From: Selaginella tamariscina
Lineage: Eukaryota > Streptophyta > Lycopodiopsida > Selaginellales > Selaginellaceae
Reading direction: 5' to 3'
NCBI GenBank assembly: GCA_003024785.1
Contig: PUQB01000144.1
Location: 248,001 to 312,000 of the forward strand
DNA: 64,000 nucleotides
Below the pieces are notes generated by a model, which was given only the letters and a program-made list of their open reading frames with translations, had not been told where the DNA came from and did no database searches. A program made the position numbers and the translations under genes. Position 1 is the first letter of the stretch, and every line of letters begins with the position of its first letter. Below are positions 26,800 to 39,155 of the stretch, piece after piece.

Positions 26800-28242
26800 T
26801 TAAAACTCGTATTCAAGCTCCTCAGGACCACTGCAAATGTTGGACAGAAGAATATATGGCCCGGATATAGTTGTTTCTAAGCTAGAAACATGCTCTGCAC
26901 ACCTGGCTGCACACTCGGCCTCCTAATACATGTATATTATCATGTTATATTGCTGTATAATGTCTACACACTGGTATTGATCTGTACATTTATACACATA
27001 ATATTGATACATAATATGTGCACGCATACACATTACACAACGCATACCTGATGCACCTTACACGCACCAACTAAAGTCGTCCATGCTACAACATCTGGCT
27101 CAAACGGCATCCTGTATATAGCAGAAGTTATTAGACATGCATCATGTGTGTTTGATGGAACATGTATATCTCTATAGAAGCATAGTATGTACACACACAC
27201 ACAACCTGTAAAGAAGCTCCTCGGCTTCAGAAACCAAACCGAGTCTTCCCAGCAAATCAATCAAACAATGAAAATGCTCCTGAATAACAACACATCTCTC
27301 GCTAGACATCCATCGGAATATCTCAAAACCTTAAGGAGAGAAACAAGTCATGATTACTACACGCGCTATATATAAATTGTACATACCTTCGTCTACAAGT
27401 CCGGCATGAGCACAAGCATGTAAAACGCTCATAAAAGTGATTTCATTTGGCTCAATGCCTTCCTGAAGCATCTCTTGCAGCAGCCCCTTTGTAACTTCCA
27501 CACATGCAAACCTCGAACTTGCAGATATCATCGTATTCCAACAAACAGGGTCCCTATCATAACAAAGATGTGTGTGTGGGTGTGTATGCATGTACGTGGG
27601 TGTGTATCTCTGTGTAATATATAAACATGTAATATAACACATACTGTGTGAGTGTGTGTATATCTACATATACTAGCGGTGCCTCGACCTTCACAAGTAG
27701 CCATTTTTCACTTACACATATCATATGTGTGTATAGCACACACACACACCTATATATACGTACCTTTTTGGCTCGTGTGGAATATATTCTTTGCAACATG
27801 GAAGCTCCCACACCTCGAGTACATACTGACAAGTCCATTCTTCAATAGTGCCATCGGATTGAATCCCAATACTCTTGATCCTCCTGTGAACTTGTACACC
27901 AATAGAAACATCTCCAATGTTCGCACACGAAGCCAACACTTTAGAAAACACAAGCACATCAGGCTCAGTATCCATCTCTGTGTATAGCTTCACAACTTCT
28001 TCATGTAGCCAGCCTCCGCATATGCAGCTAACATGGCATTCCACGATACTACATTCTTTATGTATTCGATCAAAAGTGTTCTTTGCTGATATAATGTCCC
28101 TGCATCTCCCATACATGTTCACCAGGGCTGTCCCACTATCACGTCGGTATCAAGCTTCTTACTCACTATATAAGTTCATGTATTCCCCGGCCTGTTAACA
28201 AATCTTTCGGACCTGAAAAAAGTGCATACGTATATGTACACA

Positions 28243-28278
<36 letters not shown>

Positions 28279-29557
28279 GTAGATCGATACATACATGTCA
28301 ATATATCTACATAGTACATATGTAGAATTCACTAGATACAGTAAACATGCAACAGACACTATCTTTGCCTACAAGTGTAGTTTTCAAAACGGGGCAGGAA
28401 AACAGACACACACAGGTACATATTGACATGTATGTACCTGTACAAGCACACAGCACCGTGGAGAACGTGTATGCATCCGGCTCAAGAGCGTATTTCTTCC
28501 AAAGCTTCCCTGTACATTCCCACAGCTCGGTCATTATGACCTGCCTCAACAAATGCTGCGATTATCGCTGTGAGGCAGACCACGTCCTTGTTTATAACCT
28601 TCTCATAAGAAAAACTGCCTGTTCTAGCTTTCCCCACCTTGAATACATTCTCACTAAAGCTGTACCGACAACTACATGTCCCTCTAGTCCATCAGCCTTT
28701 ACCGATCATGAACAATCTGTCCCTCTTGTAACCCGCAAATTCCCAGAACAATCGAGAATGTAAACACATCTGCATTTATCCCTTCAGAGTTCATCTCCCT
28801 GTACAAAATCATAGCCTTTTGGTATGCCCGGTCTGAGCATAACATGAAACCATGGCATTCCACGTAGCAACAGTCCGGACTCCATTCTCTGGAACACCCG
28901 ATATGCCTCATCTGAGCATCCGCATTTCCCATACATATCAATGAGAGTTGTAACAACTCCCTTGAGAATCATACCCAGTCGAAACCACCTTAGAATGGAT
29001 CGATTTCCTCCGACAAGCACGTAATGAGAGCACGCAACGAGGGCGCGGATGAATATCTGTGAGTTCGGTTCCACTCCTTTACTTGAAAGTTCCTTGTAGA
29101 GTTTGAGTACTTCAGAGTGTTCCCCATTGTGCCCAAATGCATCTACAAGGTTGCTCCATGCCACTACATTGTGTTCGAGGTTGAACTCGTGGAATACAGA
29201 CTTTGCCAGTGTTGGGCATCCGCAATTGCCATACATACGCATAAGAGCATGCCCAAGAAGGTGTTTCGTGTGTGTCCAGCTGAGATATCTGAGAATGTAT
29301 ACGCTTCCGTGCTGTAATGAGTCTGCTGTGTTGCATTTGCGAAGGAGAGATGCTAGCGTCTGGATTAGGTCTACCTGGAGATGAGGACGTGCAGGAATTT
29401 CTTCTGCTGGTCTTCTTCTTCCCGTGTGTGGATTCTCCATGGAAGGCGCTTTGGCGTGGGACTTACCAGGATGTTGATTGCCGCTGCCTCCAAGACACGC
29501 TTCCTCCTCCCCGGCTGTAGATGCCGCCATTGCATTCTCCTCTCCTCTCATCTGCAT
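26800..29557 (-). CDS. PLS-type PPR protein with E-like C-terminus, spliced, frameshifted
   Basis: PPR proteins bind organellar RNA sequence-specifically; PLS-class members with E motifs mostly serve C-to-U editing. The start ATG at 29557 lies just behind a TTTAGGGTTT leader. The repeats contain NVVAWSNLVDAFGHNG, GVEPNSQIFIRALVACSH, LIDMYGKCGCSDEAYRVF, ATWNAMVSCYAQTGH, NADVFTFSIVLGICG, PDAYTFSTVLCACTG, GLVSMYSRCGSFHVAKNIF, IEPNEITFMSVLHACAHAG, HCLIDLLGRLGLVSEAEELL and PFEPDVVAWTTLVGACKVHQ. The gene ends AAECAARC-like, GPYILLSNICSGPEELEYEF, stop 26802-26800. There is no full E+ or DYW domain. The last exons are 27764 and upstream, 27553-27387, about 27351-27206, 27111-27048 and 26922-26800, all with GT-AG borders and consistent phase. 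At least four frame changes fall inside otherwise well-kept repeats (near 28870, 28820, 28510 and 28050), so it is either mis-assembled or a recent pseudogene. Confidence 0.8.
28244..28278. repeat. (CT)n(CA)n microsatellite in a PPR intron
   Basis: Compound repeat inside the intron between PPR exons near 28.2 kb. Read on the gene strand it is (TG)n(AG)n. Confidence 0.9.
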
Positions 29558-29566
29558 AAACCCTAA
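29558..29566 (-). promoter_or_regulatory. Telo-box-like leader motif of the PPR gene
   Basis: AAACCCTAA on the plus strand (TTAGGGTTT in the gene's direction) directly abuts the start codon. Such telo-box motifs are frequent in plant 5' leaders of housekeeping and organelle-biogenesis genes. Confidence 0.5.
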
Positions 29567-29797
29567 ACCTCTTCGTTAAATACATCATATATATTATGTC
29601 TGATAAAAAAAAATGCTTAGTGTGTGCGTGCGTGCGTATCTTGTCAAATATCAGAGATCAAAATCTACAAGTTCATCGATAGTTAAAAAAAAAAAGAATA
29701 AAAATTTAAAGTAGAATATACTAAAAGAATATTCCTGAAATGTTAAACTCCATTAAAGTCAGTTAATGTGTTCTTGACGTGTTAATTCAGCTGGAGC

Positions 29798-32726
29798 ATG
29801 GTGATCCGTGGTAGATCACTCTACGTCCATGGTGTGCCACGCAGGCGTAGACCAGATTGGGATGTAAGTTATATACACATATTATGGAAAACAGACACAT
29901 TTTATAAATATTACATAAGAAATATATTTTTTTATATATAAATTTTTATTTCCAGAGTACTGTTCATGATTTGCATATATTGAAGCTTACTCCTGCCGAG
30001 CTGGTAAGTCTCTTGTGGTTTCTTTATGTTCTTTAATTTCAAGAAAGCGGGGTTTCTTGAAAATGGCAGGATGCAAGATCTAAGGCATTTAAGTCTAAAG
30101 ACTGGACCTGTAGCCCCCTAAACGATCCCCATCCACGGGTAACACACACACACGCACATACACGCACACACATGCATGTTTATACACATACGACTGTTTT
30201 AACATTCACTAGACTATATACATACATACATACTTTTGATGCAACATACACACACACGCACGCACACATGCACAACAGATAAGGTCAAAGCTGGGGATGC
30301 TGATCGTAACAAATCAATAATGAGCAGAGCTAGTAAAGGTAATCTCTGTGTGTGTGTGTGTGTGTGTGTCTGCCTGCAGTTGTGCTTTGTATTCATGTGT
30401 GTGTGTGTGGTTCTTGCATGTGTACAAATGTCTGTGTGTGGCTTGATACGTATGTACATGTTATATAAATATATGTATTCAAATATTAATGTTACTACAC
30501 TATGTGCGTGTGTGTTTGTATCTATCATACTGTAGAACTTATCACTATGTATAATCCATAGAGGCTGTTATGGTAAAGTCTACAAGGAGCTCCGACGAGG
30601 ATGATGATGATTTTGATGAGGATATTCGCCGCTTGGAATCTCTCCAAATGCAAAGGCCTCGGTTCACAAACCTTCACATTTCCGAAAGAGAAAGTAAGTA
30701 GAAACACTCTCTCTATGTATATGTGTGTGTGTGCGTGCGCGCGCGTGTGTAATGTGTGTATGTATAGGAAATAATGAAGTGGGAGTACGAGGAAGTCCAA
30801 ACCTTCTGCAATATCTGGAGATGGAAATGCACAAAGCATGGTTTGAAATATGCACAGCAAAAGCAAAGCATAGACCCAAGCATAAAAAGGTACATTCTCG
30901 TGTGTGTGTGTGTGTGTGTACTCATGCATCATGTGTATGTATGTGAATTTATATATACATATCTCTGTGGTTAATTTATGTAATTAGATTAAAAAAGAAT
31001 GAAGCTGCAAATACGGAGGAAGAAGGTCCCAAGTGAAGCTAATAAAGTGCTGAACATGATCTTGGCTAATCAAAAGTCCACTGCAATCTCACAAATGAAT
31101 CCTTTATTCAGGTTTGCACACACACGTATGCATGCATATACACACATATTAACATGTACATTCCCCAGGAGTTGAAAACCAGCCTGTAATTGACCAGCAG
31201 AAAGTGATACAAGAATGAATGAGTTTCGTATTTCTGCAACAAAGGAACTTAGCAACCTTGTGGTAACGATGCTTAGTTTAATAACACTGCCGTGTGCGTG
31301 CGTACGTGCTTGCGTGTGTGTGTTATATAAGCATCCCGATAAAATAAAGGTGTATTTGTACGTATAACTGGATGTGCAGGAGTTAGTCCAGAAAATGCTC
31401 TCAATTCAGCAATCAAAAGCTCCAGTTGTGGATTTGCCGGAGAGACGATGGGATTAATAATACTATAGTTGAAGGTGTATATATAAAAGATATAACATCA
31501 ATATATGCATATGTGTATTATATACCTGTATGCATATTATTATTAATATTTGTGTTATTTTTAAATGACATTAGTTTGTTATTAATATCTGCGCAGCAGG
31601 GATACGTCACTTGTGAACCAAGATCGACTCAACTACATATACCCCAAATGGTATTCCCCTAAGGCAAGATAGTTTTTAGACACATGTTTGTACACGAGTT
31701 AGCCTCGTTGTGTTGTGTGTGTACAGCATTGATATATATATATATTATATATTTATTCACACGGGAAGTGCCTACATTCTTAAACAGCGATTCAATGGTT
31801 CATCAGCCTCACTCTTCATTGCAAGGTGTTCTTCTCGCGGTATGCTTAATAATATTATATGTATAGTAACATTAATGTACATAGTTTATTATATTTATAC
31901 AAATATCTTCGTTTATATACATGTACTCTCTCTCTATACACACACGCAGCACGCACACACGCACAAGGCACAAACCTATTTACACGATATATTAACAGGA
32001 GAAGGCCAACCAAACAAGGCGCTAAACCCATAGAAACAAGAGAAGGCTTCCATCATGTACATTAAAACAAGCTCACGAGTTGCAACACGTGGATCAAAAT
32101 CACACGTGGACGAGTTTGACAGGCGAGAAATCCATTATTCGAGTCCGAGAAATGCATTGCAATTCAACGTGGTCCATTCAAGAAATCTAGGGTTCATGAG
32201 CATCCCACATCACCAGCTTGGAAAGGTGTGTGTGTGTGTGTGCGTGTGCGTACATTTTTTACATGCATATATACTCATGTGTATATTTTCTAAGGTGAAG
32301 GTACACAAAGTTCTAAAGAGGTTGAAGTTTACCATGCCAAGGTCAAAAGACTTCAACATGTAAACCTATATCAACTTTTATATCACCGACACTTAACCAG
32401 GTCAAGTCATCTAAAACCTAATTCACCATCAATTTCTTCACCAATTGTAAACCTAGTAATACGTCAGCCCTACGACCTTACATGTCATGCAAGGGTAACG
32501 TACGTCACCAACGACCACGTTTGAAGTGTGCCAACGTTTCTGAAGGTGTACCAACTCATAGGCCGTCAGCCACATGCAGGGCTCAAATGTACCAACGTTT
32601 AGGTCACGTGATCATTCAAATGCTGCTAGAGAAGATCGATCTACAACGTGTATATTACCAGCGGGAAGCCAGAGGTAGCTAGAAAACAGCCAGCAGTAGT
32701 GGAAAAACTTACTGAGTCTCAGGTGA

Positions 32727-32764
<38 letters not shown>

Positions 32765-33013
32765 GCACGCACGCACGCACGCCCATATTCAACGAAGTAT
32801 TGTTTCTAGGCTGTGTGAATGGACCAAGGTACAAACTGCAGGGATGGTCTGCAGCATTCCTAGATAGACCAGTAAGTATATAGAATGTAATCTTCCATGT
32901 ATTATGTATCATAATATACACCATGCTCTTATTTGCATATAACTATTATTGCAGGCAAAGAATAATGCTCAGAGATGTGGGATCAGGAGAGCATAGTCTC
33001 AGTAGTTTTAGTT
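29798..33013 (+). CDS. Intron-rich gene of unknown function
   Basis: The gene is divergent from the PPR gene, with starts 240 bp apart. The proposed start at 29798 gives MVIRGRSLYVHG, then PRRRRPDWD. Exons with GT-AG borders: 29798-29863, 29956-30003 (STVHDLHILKLTPAEL), 30070-30138 (DARSKAFKSKDW...), 30279-30338 (DKVKAGDADRNK...), 30562-30693 (acidic run SSDEDDDDFDEDIRRL) and 30768-30889. Later exon-like blocks lie near 30990-31110 (VPSEANKVLNMILANQKST), 31170-31260, 31380-31465 (ELVQKMLSIQQSKAPVVDL), 31595-31665, 32000-32225 and 32800-33000. The phase slips by one base between exons 3 and 4, and two frames compete in the 30768 exon, so the model contains errors or the gene is damaged. I recognise no domain; it looks like a mostly disordered, charged, possibly nuclear protein. 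Exons 1-4 are duplicated at 13.6-14.3 kb. Confidence 0.5.
32727..32784. repeat. Compound (CT)n(CA)n(CGCA)n microsatellite
   Basis: CT units pass into CA units and then into GCAC units just before an exon-like block of the unknown gene. Confidence 0.9.
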
Positions 33014-33289
33014 TGATGCTTTATATTTAATAAAATAACAATATTATTAAAGTAATATTTATATTAATGTTTTTGTTCTATATGCATGTGTGTGGTGTGA
33101 AAGTTAAACAAAGCAATTAGTTTAATAAAATATCATATGAACGAATTTAGTGATTATTCAATGTAACTTAACACTACGTTCAAATGACATATAGTTGTGA
33201 CAAGAAAAAAAACAATAATATTCGGACTATTTGTTAAAGTACATATATATATTTTTTACAGTTTAAATGGTGAAAATATATTTTAAATA

Positions 33290-33560
33290 TTATAAAATTA
33301 ATGTAGTAAAGTATATTAAAACAATTATAAGATTACTGAGTGCGAAGTGAGCCTATCAACGGCTGTAAAGAGTTTGATCTCCACCGTTAAAATTTGAGTT
33401 AGTTTTAAATTTAAATTTGACATTTATTAATAAAGAATTAAATATTATTAAATATATAATATGATTAACAATATGAAAGATTTTTTGATAATAAATCGTT
33501 AAAATAATTACTATCTATAATATAATGTGTAATTATAAAGGATCGTTGGTAATAAAAATG
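33290..33560 (+). repeat. Dispersed repeat, family 3, copy B
   Basis: Partner of 17490-17770. About 75 bp downstream, at 33633-33645, GGGTTCGAATC resembles a tRNA B box (RNA polymerase III promoter element), which would suit a SINE; I see no A box. Confidence 0.5.
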
Positions 33561-33799
33561 TACTAGTATTGTTAAAATTTAACTGATGAATCACATGAAA
33601 AACGATCAAGAAAATTAAAAGCTATAAAACTACGGGTTCGAATCTAAGGCATTTAAAATCCAAAACATTACGTACGTTTTGCATGTATATACATGTGTGT
33701 TACCCTCGTGAACACCGTGGATCGCACACACACGCACGCACACGTGTGCTAACGCAAATCATATAAAATTTATTAAGAAGATGTCTTTAGATCACTTCC

Positions 33800-34191
33800 T
33801 TAGCAACAGGCAAGCTTGCCATTGTCGTTGCTAACGTGCTCAGGTCTAACTGTGTTCCATTTGCATGCGCATGTTATGACATTCGCTGGATATCACAGCT
33901 AACGAGTTCCGGTATACAGTCCGTCATACGGATGGACGTAAACCTCACCGTGCCGCTGTCGTTAGGACACGTGGTTTCAGAACTGTAAGTCTTCGCAATG
34001 AACTTATTTGCACTGCATGAGTTGATGAACGGGTTACAGCCCTCAGAAGTACCCTGCAGTATGTTTAATTTATATTTTAGAATACAATTTAACTTATATA
34101 TGTTTTATTAAACTAAGCTTAATTGATTGATTTACTCACCACAAGTGCAAGTACAAAGCAAACTATGCAACAATGAGAAGCTTGTAGCCAT
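33800..34191 (-). pseudogene. Broken copy of the small secreted cyanovirin-like protein gene
   Basis: Alignment with the better copy at 36939-37324 shows the same two-exon layout, intron and splice sites. The signal-peptide exon (34191 downwards) starts MAT and has two one-base deletions plus one substitution in 54 nt, which abolish the hydrophobic core frame. Exon 2 has several one- and two-base differences. Its last residues SNDNGKLACC-stop are kept, with a conservative Arg-to-Lys change. As read it cannot make the secreted protein. Because almost all differences are indels, sequencing error must be considered before calling it dead. Confidence 0.6.
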
Positions 34192-34447
34192 TCAGATGGA
34201 TGTTGATATATAAAGTATGAGAAAAACTGAAATGTATTAGCCTGTATTGAGTTTATTTATATATGGTATTGACGGTGGCTTGACGGGTGCTCTAGACAGA
34301 GATGATATTCTTGATGGTTTTGTCCCAATGGTGTTTGGGAGCATTATATAGAAAACGTTAAGAAATAGAATATACTTTATAATTTTATTTATACAAAAGT
34401 AATAATATACCCTTTTAAATTAAAAGGTCATTGTATTTTAATTTTTA

Positions 34448-34451
<4 letters not shown>

Positions 34452-34515
<64 letters not shown>
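34452..34515. repeat. (TA)n microsatellite
   Basis: About 30 TA units. At the equivalent place in the right copy of the duplication (about 37842-37855) only about seven remain. Confidence 0.9.
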
Positions 34516-34522
<7 letters not shown>

Positions 34523-35888
34523 AATGAAACAAAATGAAGTTGCATCATAAAAATTATAAATAAAGAGATGCCAATAAATCTACTATATTGTGAGATATAT
34601 GTTGAAGTTAAATATTACAAATTAATTGAAATTTTTAGTTCATTTCTAAATATATTCCATTCTTTAAGTTGAAGTATATAAAATTTTAAATTGATACACA
34701 CATATTCGGGTGTATTTCACCCAACTATATATTATAACATGCACACACAACATATCAGTGTATGTTATATATTTTATGTAGGCACAAATAACAACTTCAT
34801 TCTTATTTTATTTATTATGTTAATATAATAAGAATATGTTATTTGAGAATGAAAACATGTTATTAAAAAAATTATAATTTAGTTTAATAATTTTCATTTT
34901 AATACTAATCAAATAAACTTAAATTGATTAATATACTTAGGGAGTATAAATAATATTAATCAATCTTAATCATTTAAAACACACACCTCTATGTGCATGT
35001 ATGCGTGTGTTTTGCTATACGTACATCTACGTAGGCATTGGTTGACAATAATCGGCAAGTAAATTTTTTTCTTGTCATGTACTATGTACATATATACATT
35101 TTAAATTGATCACTGTATTTTAATTTTTAATTTAATAAAAATATATGAAACAAAATGAAATTTATTAAATGAGCATTAGTAAATTATCATTAAAAATTAT
35201 AAGTAAAGAGACCAATATATTATATTGTGATATATATGCCTGTTTTGAAGTTAAATATTACGAACGCACGCACGCACGCACGCAGACATACATATACCTC
35301 TAGTGTGCAGCACGGATTTCCCTTCTGTTCGATGTGTATTTCACCAAGTTAATTTCACAAATTGACTTTCATAAAATACTTCACAAATTGACTTTCATTA
35401 AATTATTTCTTTAATTTATTGCATCACAAAATTAATACATATGTATATTCATATTAAAACATTTATTGCACATGAAATATAAATTTAGATAAACAATATG
35501 TTATTAACATATTTTAAAATTTGAACCATTATAATTCTTAAATGAAATTTAAATCCAAAAGAAAACTAAGAATATTAAATGCAATGCATCGTCCATATCC
35601 AAACACTTCAAGTTAAGATTTTATTTAATATATTTTAATAACATTTTCTTAATCAAAATGTAAAGTTGTATAAAATTTAAACTACCTTGTTACTTAATTA
35701 CTTTAATTACAATTTTTAAAATAAAATTTAAACCATAATTAAAAAAATAAATATCCTTAGGATACATTTCTTATTTACATGTGAAACAATAAAATGATGT
35801 ATCTCGATCTGATAATAATTATGTTAATCAATTAATTAAATTAAAATTACTTAAATAAAGTTTTAATACATAATTTAACACTATCATT

Positions 35889-36618
35889 TAGGACCGATTC
35901 ACACCATACATTAAGTTGTGAACATTACATTATCTATTATTAATTTAATGTTATTAATTAATGTCATTGATTTTCACACCAGCATTAGTTAATCATAACA
36001 TTAGAAAATTTTAATTAATGTAACATAATTTAATTTAATTTAATGTAAATGACTTCACACTATATTACATTAAAGTTATTAACATATACGTTGTTTTTAC
36101 ATATGTTTTACATTAACTTTATATTAAAAGCTCAATTTATTATATTTAAATATTAAATATTATTTTAGGTTCCACAAATTTTGAATTTTCCTTTAGTTTC
36201 CGCATACACATGCGCACACACATAAATTGAGATTTAAAATAATATTTAATATTTAAAAATTTTAATTTAAAGATTTAATTTAATTTAAAAATTTAATTTA
36301 AATATATGTTTAGCTATCTACCATGTCTGAGGAGCGTTTGGAGCTCTTGCCGTTTGCACGCCTAATATAAAGCTTAAAACCTTTGGCATTAAGTTAATTC
36401 TAAGAAATCTTAGCATTAACTTAATGTCAAATTTTATAAAGAAAACATTAATTAAGCATTATCTTTTTAATATTTAACTGGTGTACATAAATTTGCATTA
36501 ACAAATGACATTACATTATCTTTTCAAAATTTAATCTAATATTTTATGCCAGTGTAAAGACAATTACATTAAATTTAACTAATGTTCATAAGTTAATGTG
36601 TGGTGTGAATCTGCCCTA
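35889..36618. mobile_element. MITE with about 40-bp terminal inverted repeats
   Basis: The left end GGACCGATTCACACCATACA, continuing TTAAGTTGTGAACATTA, is the inverted match of the right end (read inward GGGCAGATTCACACCACACA, then TTAACTTATGAACATTA). About 31 of 37 positions agree. A TA dinucleotide flanks both ends (35889-35890 and 36617-36618) and could be the target duplication. The 726-bp interior has no coding capacity and is rich in ATTAA words, partly arranged as further inverted repeats. The superfamily is unclear: a TA target suggests Tc1/mariner, while an imperfect TTA/TAA would suggest PIF/Harbinger. Confidence 0.65.
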
Positions 36619-36938
36619 AGTTTATATATTTAATTATATAAACCAAATCAACTGTTTCTCAATTATGATTTCATTAAAAGCTATAAACTAGGAAACACAA
36701 TATATTAAAACAGTTAAAATAAAAATCCCAATATTTCATTAATCATAACTATGAACATAAAGATAGAGAGCTAATCTCCCAGTGGATCTAAAGTATTTAA
36801 AAATCCAAACACTACGCACGTATGTATGTATGTATTTATATTGTAATATATGCGTGTGTGTGTACACACGCACACACACGTGCGAACAATGAATCGTATA
36901 AAAATGGCACTTGTTTTTATTAGGAACAGTTCACTTCC

Positions 36939-37324
36939 TTAGCAACAGGCAAGCCTGCCATTGTCGTTGCTAATGTTGCTCAGGTCTAACTGTGTTCCAT
37001 TTGCATCCACGCATGTTATGACATTCGCTGGATATCACAGCTAACGAGTTCCGGTATACAGTCCGTCATACGGACGGACGTAAACCTCACCGTGCCGCTG
37101 TCGTTAGGACACGTGGCTTTCAGAATTCTAGTCTCCGCAATGAACTTATTTGCACTGCATGAGTTGATGAATGGGTTTACAGCCCTCAGAAGTCCCTGCA
37201 GTTATTTTAGTATACAATTTAACTTGTTATATGTTTTATTAAACTAAGCTTAATTGATTGATTTACTCACCACAAGTGCAAGTACAAAGCAAACTACTGC
37301 AACAGTGAGAAGCTTGTGAGCCAT
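36939..37324 (-). CDS. Small secreted Cys-rich protein, cyanovirin-N-like
   Basis: Exon 1 (37324-37271) encodes MAHKLLTVAVVCFVLALV, a signal peptide of 18 codons, and ends at a GTGAGT donor. A 75-bp intron ends CTGCAG. Exon 2 starts at 37195 in the same phase and reads GLLRAVNPFINSCSANKFIA, then ETRILKATCPNDSG and TSVRMTDCIPELVSCD. The frame then stops at 37018-37016. Shifting one frame at about 37030 gives ANVITCVDANGTQLDLSN, then ISNDNGRLACC and stop at 36941-36939. The patterns L-ATC--DSG--T and TC-D-NG--LDLS-IsN-NG-L-C fit the half-repeats of cyanovirin-N homology lectins, known in ferns and fungi. At about 85 mature residues it is shorter than the usual ~100. Role inferred: extracellular carbohydrate-binding or defence protein. 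It may be frameshifted by one base or truncated to 77 residues. Confidence 0.5.
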
Positions 37325-38656
37325 TCCAAAGGATGGATGTGTATATATAAGTATGAGAAAAACTGAATATGTATTAGCCTGTATGTGAGTTTATTTATAT
37401 ATGGTATTTGACGGTGGCTTGACGGGGTGCTCTAGACAGAGATGATATTCCTGATGGTTTTGTCCCAATTAGTGTTTGGAGCATTATGTAGAAAACGTTA
37501 AGAAATAGGAATATACTATATATTTTATTTATACAAAAGTAATACTTTTTTTTTTTTACATATATAGATAATTTAAGTATTGTATACGCATTGTCTCAAT
37601 ACTATATGTTAAATGTTGAAACTAATATTTTGATATTAATTAGTTTATATCAATATATATTTTTCTGTCTCTTTTTATTAAAAAATATTTTTATTAAAAA
37701 CAAACAATTCATAAATAAAATTACCAACTTGGAAATGCTTGAAAATATTAAACTTACATATATACACTTTAAATTGATATATATACCAACTTTAAATTAA
37801 AAAGTTCATTGTATTTTAATTTTTAAAATTATGATGATTTAGTATATATATATATAATTAAATGAAACAAAATGAAGTTGCATTATAAAAATATAAATAA
37901 AGAGATGCCAATAAATCTACTATATTGTGAGATATATGTCGGAAGTTAAATATTACAAATTAATTGAAATTTCTACCAACTATATATTATAGCATGCATA
38001 CGTACGGACACACACACATCAGTGAGGCACAAATAACAACTTATATTTATTATGTTAATATAATAAAATATAATGTTATTTGAGAATGCAGACATGTTAT
38101 TAAAAAAATTATAGTTTAATTTAATTAATTTTTATTTTTTAATAATAATCAAATAAACTTTAAATTGATTAATATACCTTAGGTGAGTATATCCTAGATG
38201 TTATAACATTAATAATATTAATCAATTTTAATCATTTAAACACACACCTCTATGTGCATGTATGCGTGTGTTTGTGTTATTACGTACATCTACGTAGGCA
38301 TGGTATCGGCAAGTAAATTTTTTGCTATGTAAGTGCTTGAAAATATTATACTTACATATATACATTTTAAATTGATATATATACAATTGTATTTTAATTT
38401 TTAATTTAATAAAAATATAAAAAAAATGAAGTTTATTAAATGAGCATTAGTAAATTATCATTAAAAATTATAAGTAAAGAGTAGCCAATAAATATATTAT
38501 ATTGTGATATATATGCCCTGTTTTGAAGTTAAATATTACGAACCAATATAAATTGAAATTTACACACGCACGCACGGACGCACGCAGACATACATATACC
38601 TCTATTGTTGTGGTGTGCAGACACGGATTTCCCTTCTTTTCGATGTGTATTTCACC

Positions 38657-38687
38657 AAGTACACACACACACACACACACACACACC
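38657..38687. repeat. (CA)n microsatellite
   Basis: About 14 CA units in the right copy of the duplication, at a position where the left copy has no comparable run. Confidence 0.85.
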
Positions 38688-39155
38688 AATGTATGTATAT
38701 ATTTTATGTAGGCACAAATACAACTTCATTCTTATCTTATTATTATGTTAATATAATAAGATATAATGTTTTGTGAATACAAACATGTTATTAACAAATT
38801 TATAGTTTAGTGGTTATAAGATTCATTATTCTTTATTTATTTTTATTTTATAATAACAGCCAAAAAAACTTTACATTAGAATTTATTAATATAGGTGCGT
38901 ATATCCTAGATGTTATACTTTAATAACATCTTTGTATCAATAATTTGTAATCATTTAACATCTGTGTGTGTGTGTGTACATTGATTGTCGTAGTTAAATC
39001 CGTAATGGATACACACACACACACACACACACATATATGCACCAAAATACATTTACCAGAAAAATAAGGAAAGGATAATAAATATATTAACCATAAAAAA
39101 GAAAACATAATGAAATTAATAATAGAAAACGAACCGTTTAATACTGATGATCAGG

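Larger units (their letters stand above)
33690..35560 (-). repeat. Tandem segmental duplication, left copy
   Basis: About 1.9 kb that matches 36800-38700 almost throughout, 3.15 kb apart. It includes the small secreted protein gene, its promoter side and downstream AT-rich DNA (for example TTGACGGTGGCTTGACGGG, CACACCTCTATGTGCATG). The left copy lacks single bases at many places relative to the right one. Confidence 0.75.
36800..38700 (-). repeat. Tandem segmental duplication, right copy
   Basis: Partner of 33690-35560. Its 3' part (38250-38660) also repeats part of its own 5' neighbour (CACACCTCTATGTGCATG, GATATATGCC-TGTTTTGAAG), showing a nested internal duplication in both copies. Confidence 0.75.

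Noticed and set aside
29317-29566. Plus-strand frames opposite the PPR start
   Set aside because: They are antisense shadows of the first PPR exon.
30214-30946. Open frames rich in His-Thr and Cys-Val
   Set aside because: They are translations of (CA)n/(TG)n microsatellites inside introns and not proteins.
33633-33645. GGGTTCGAATC as a tRNA gene
   Set aside because: No acceptor, D-arm or anticodon arm can be folded around it; kept only as a possible B box.
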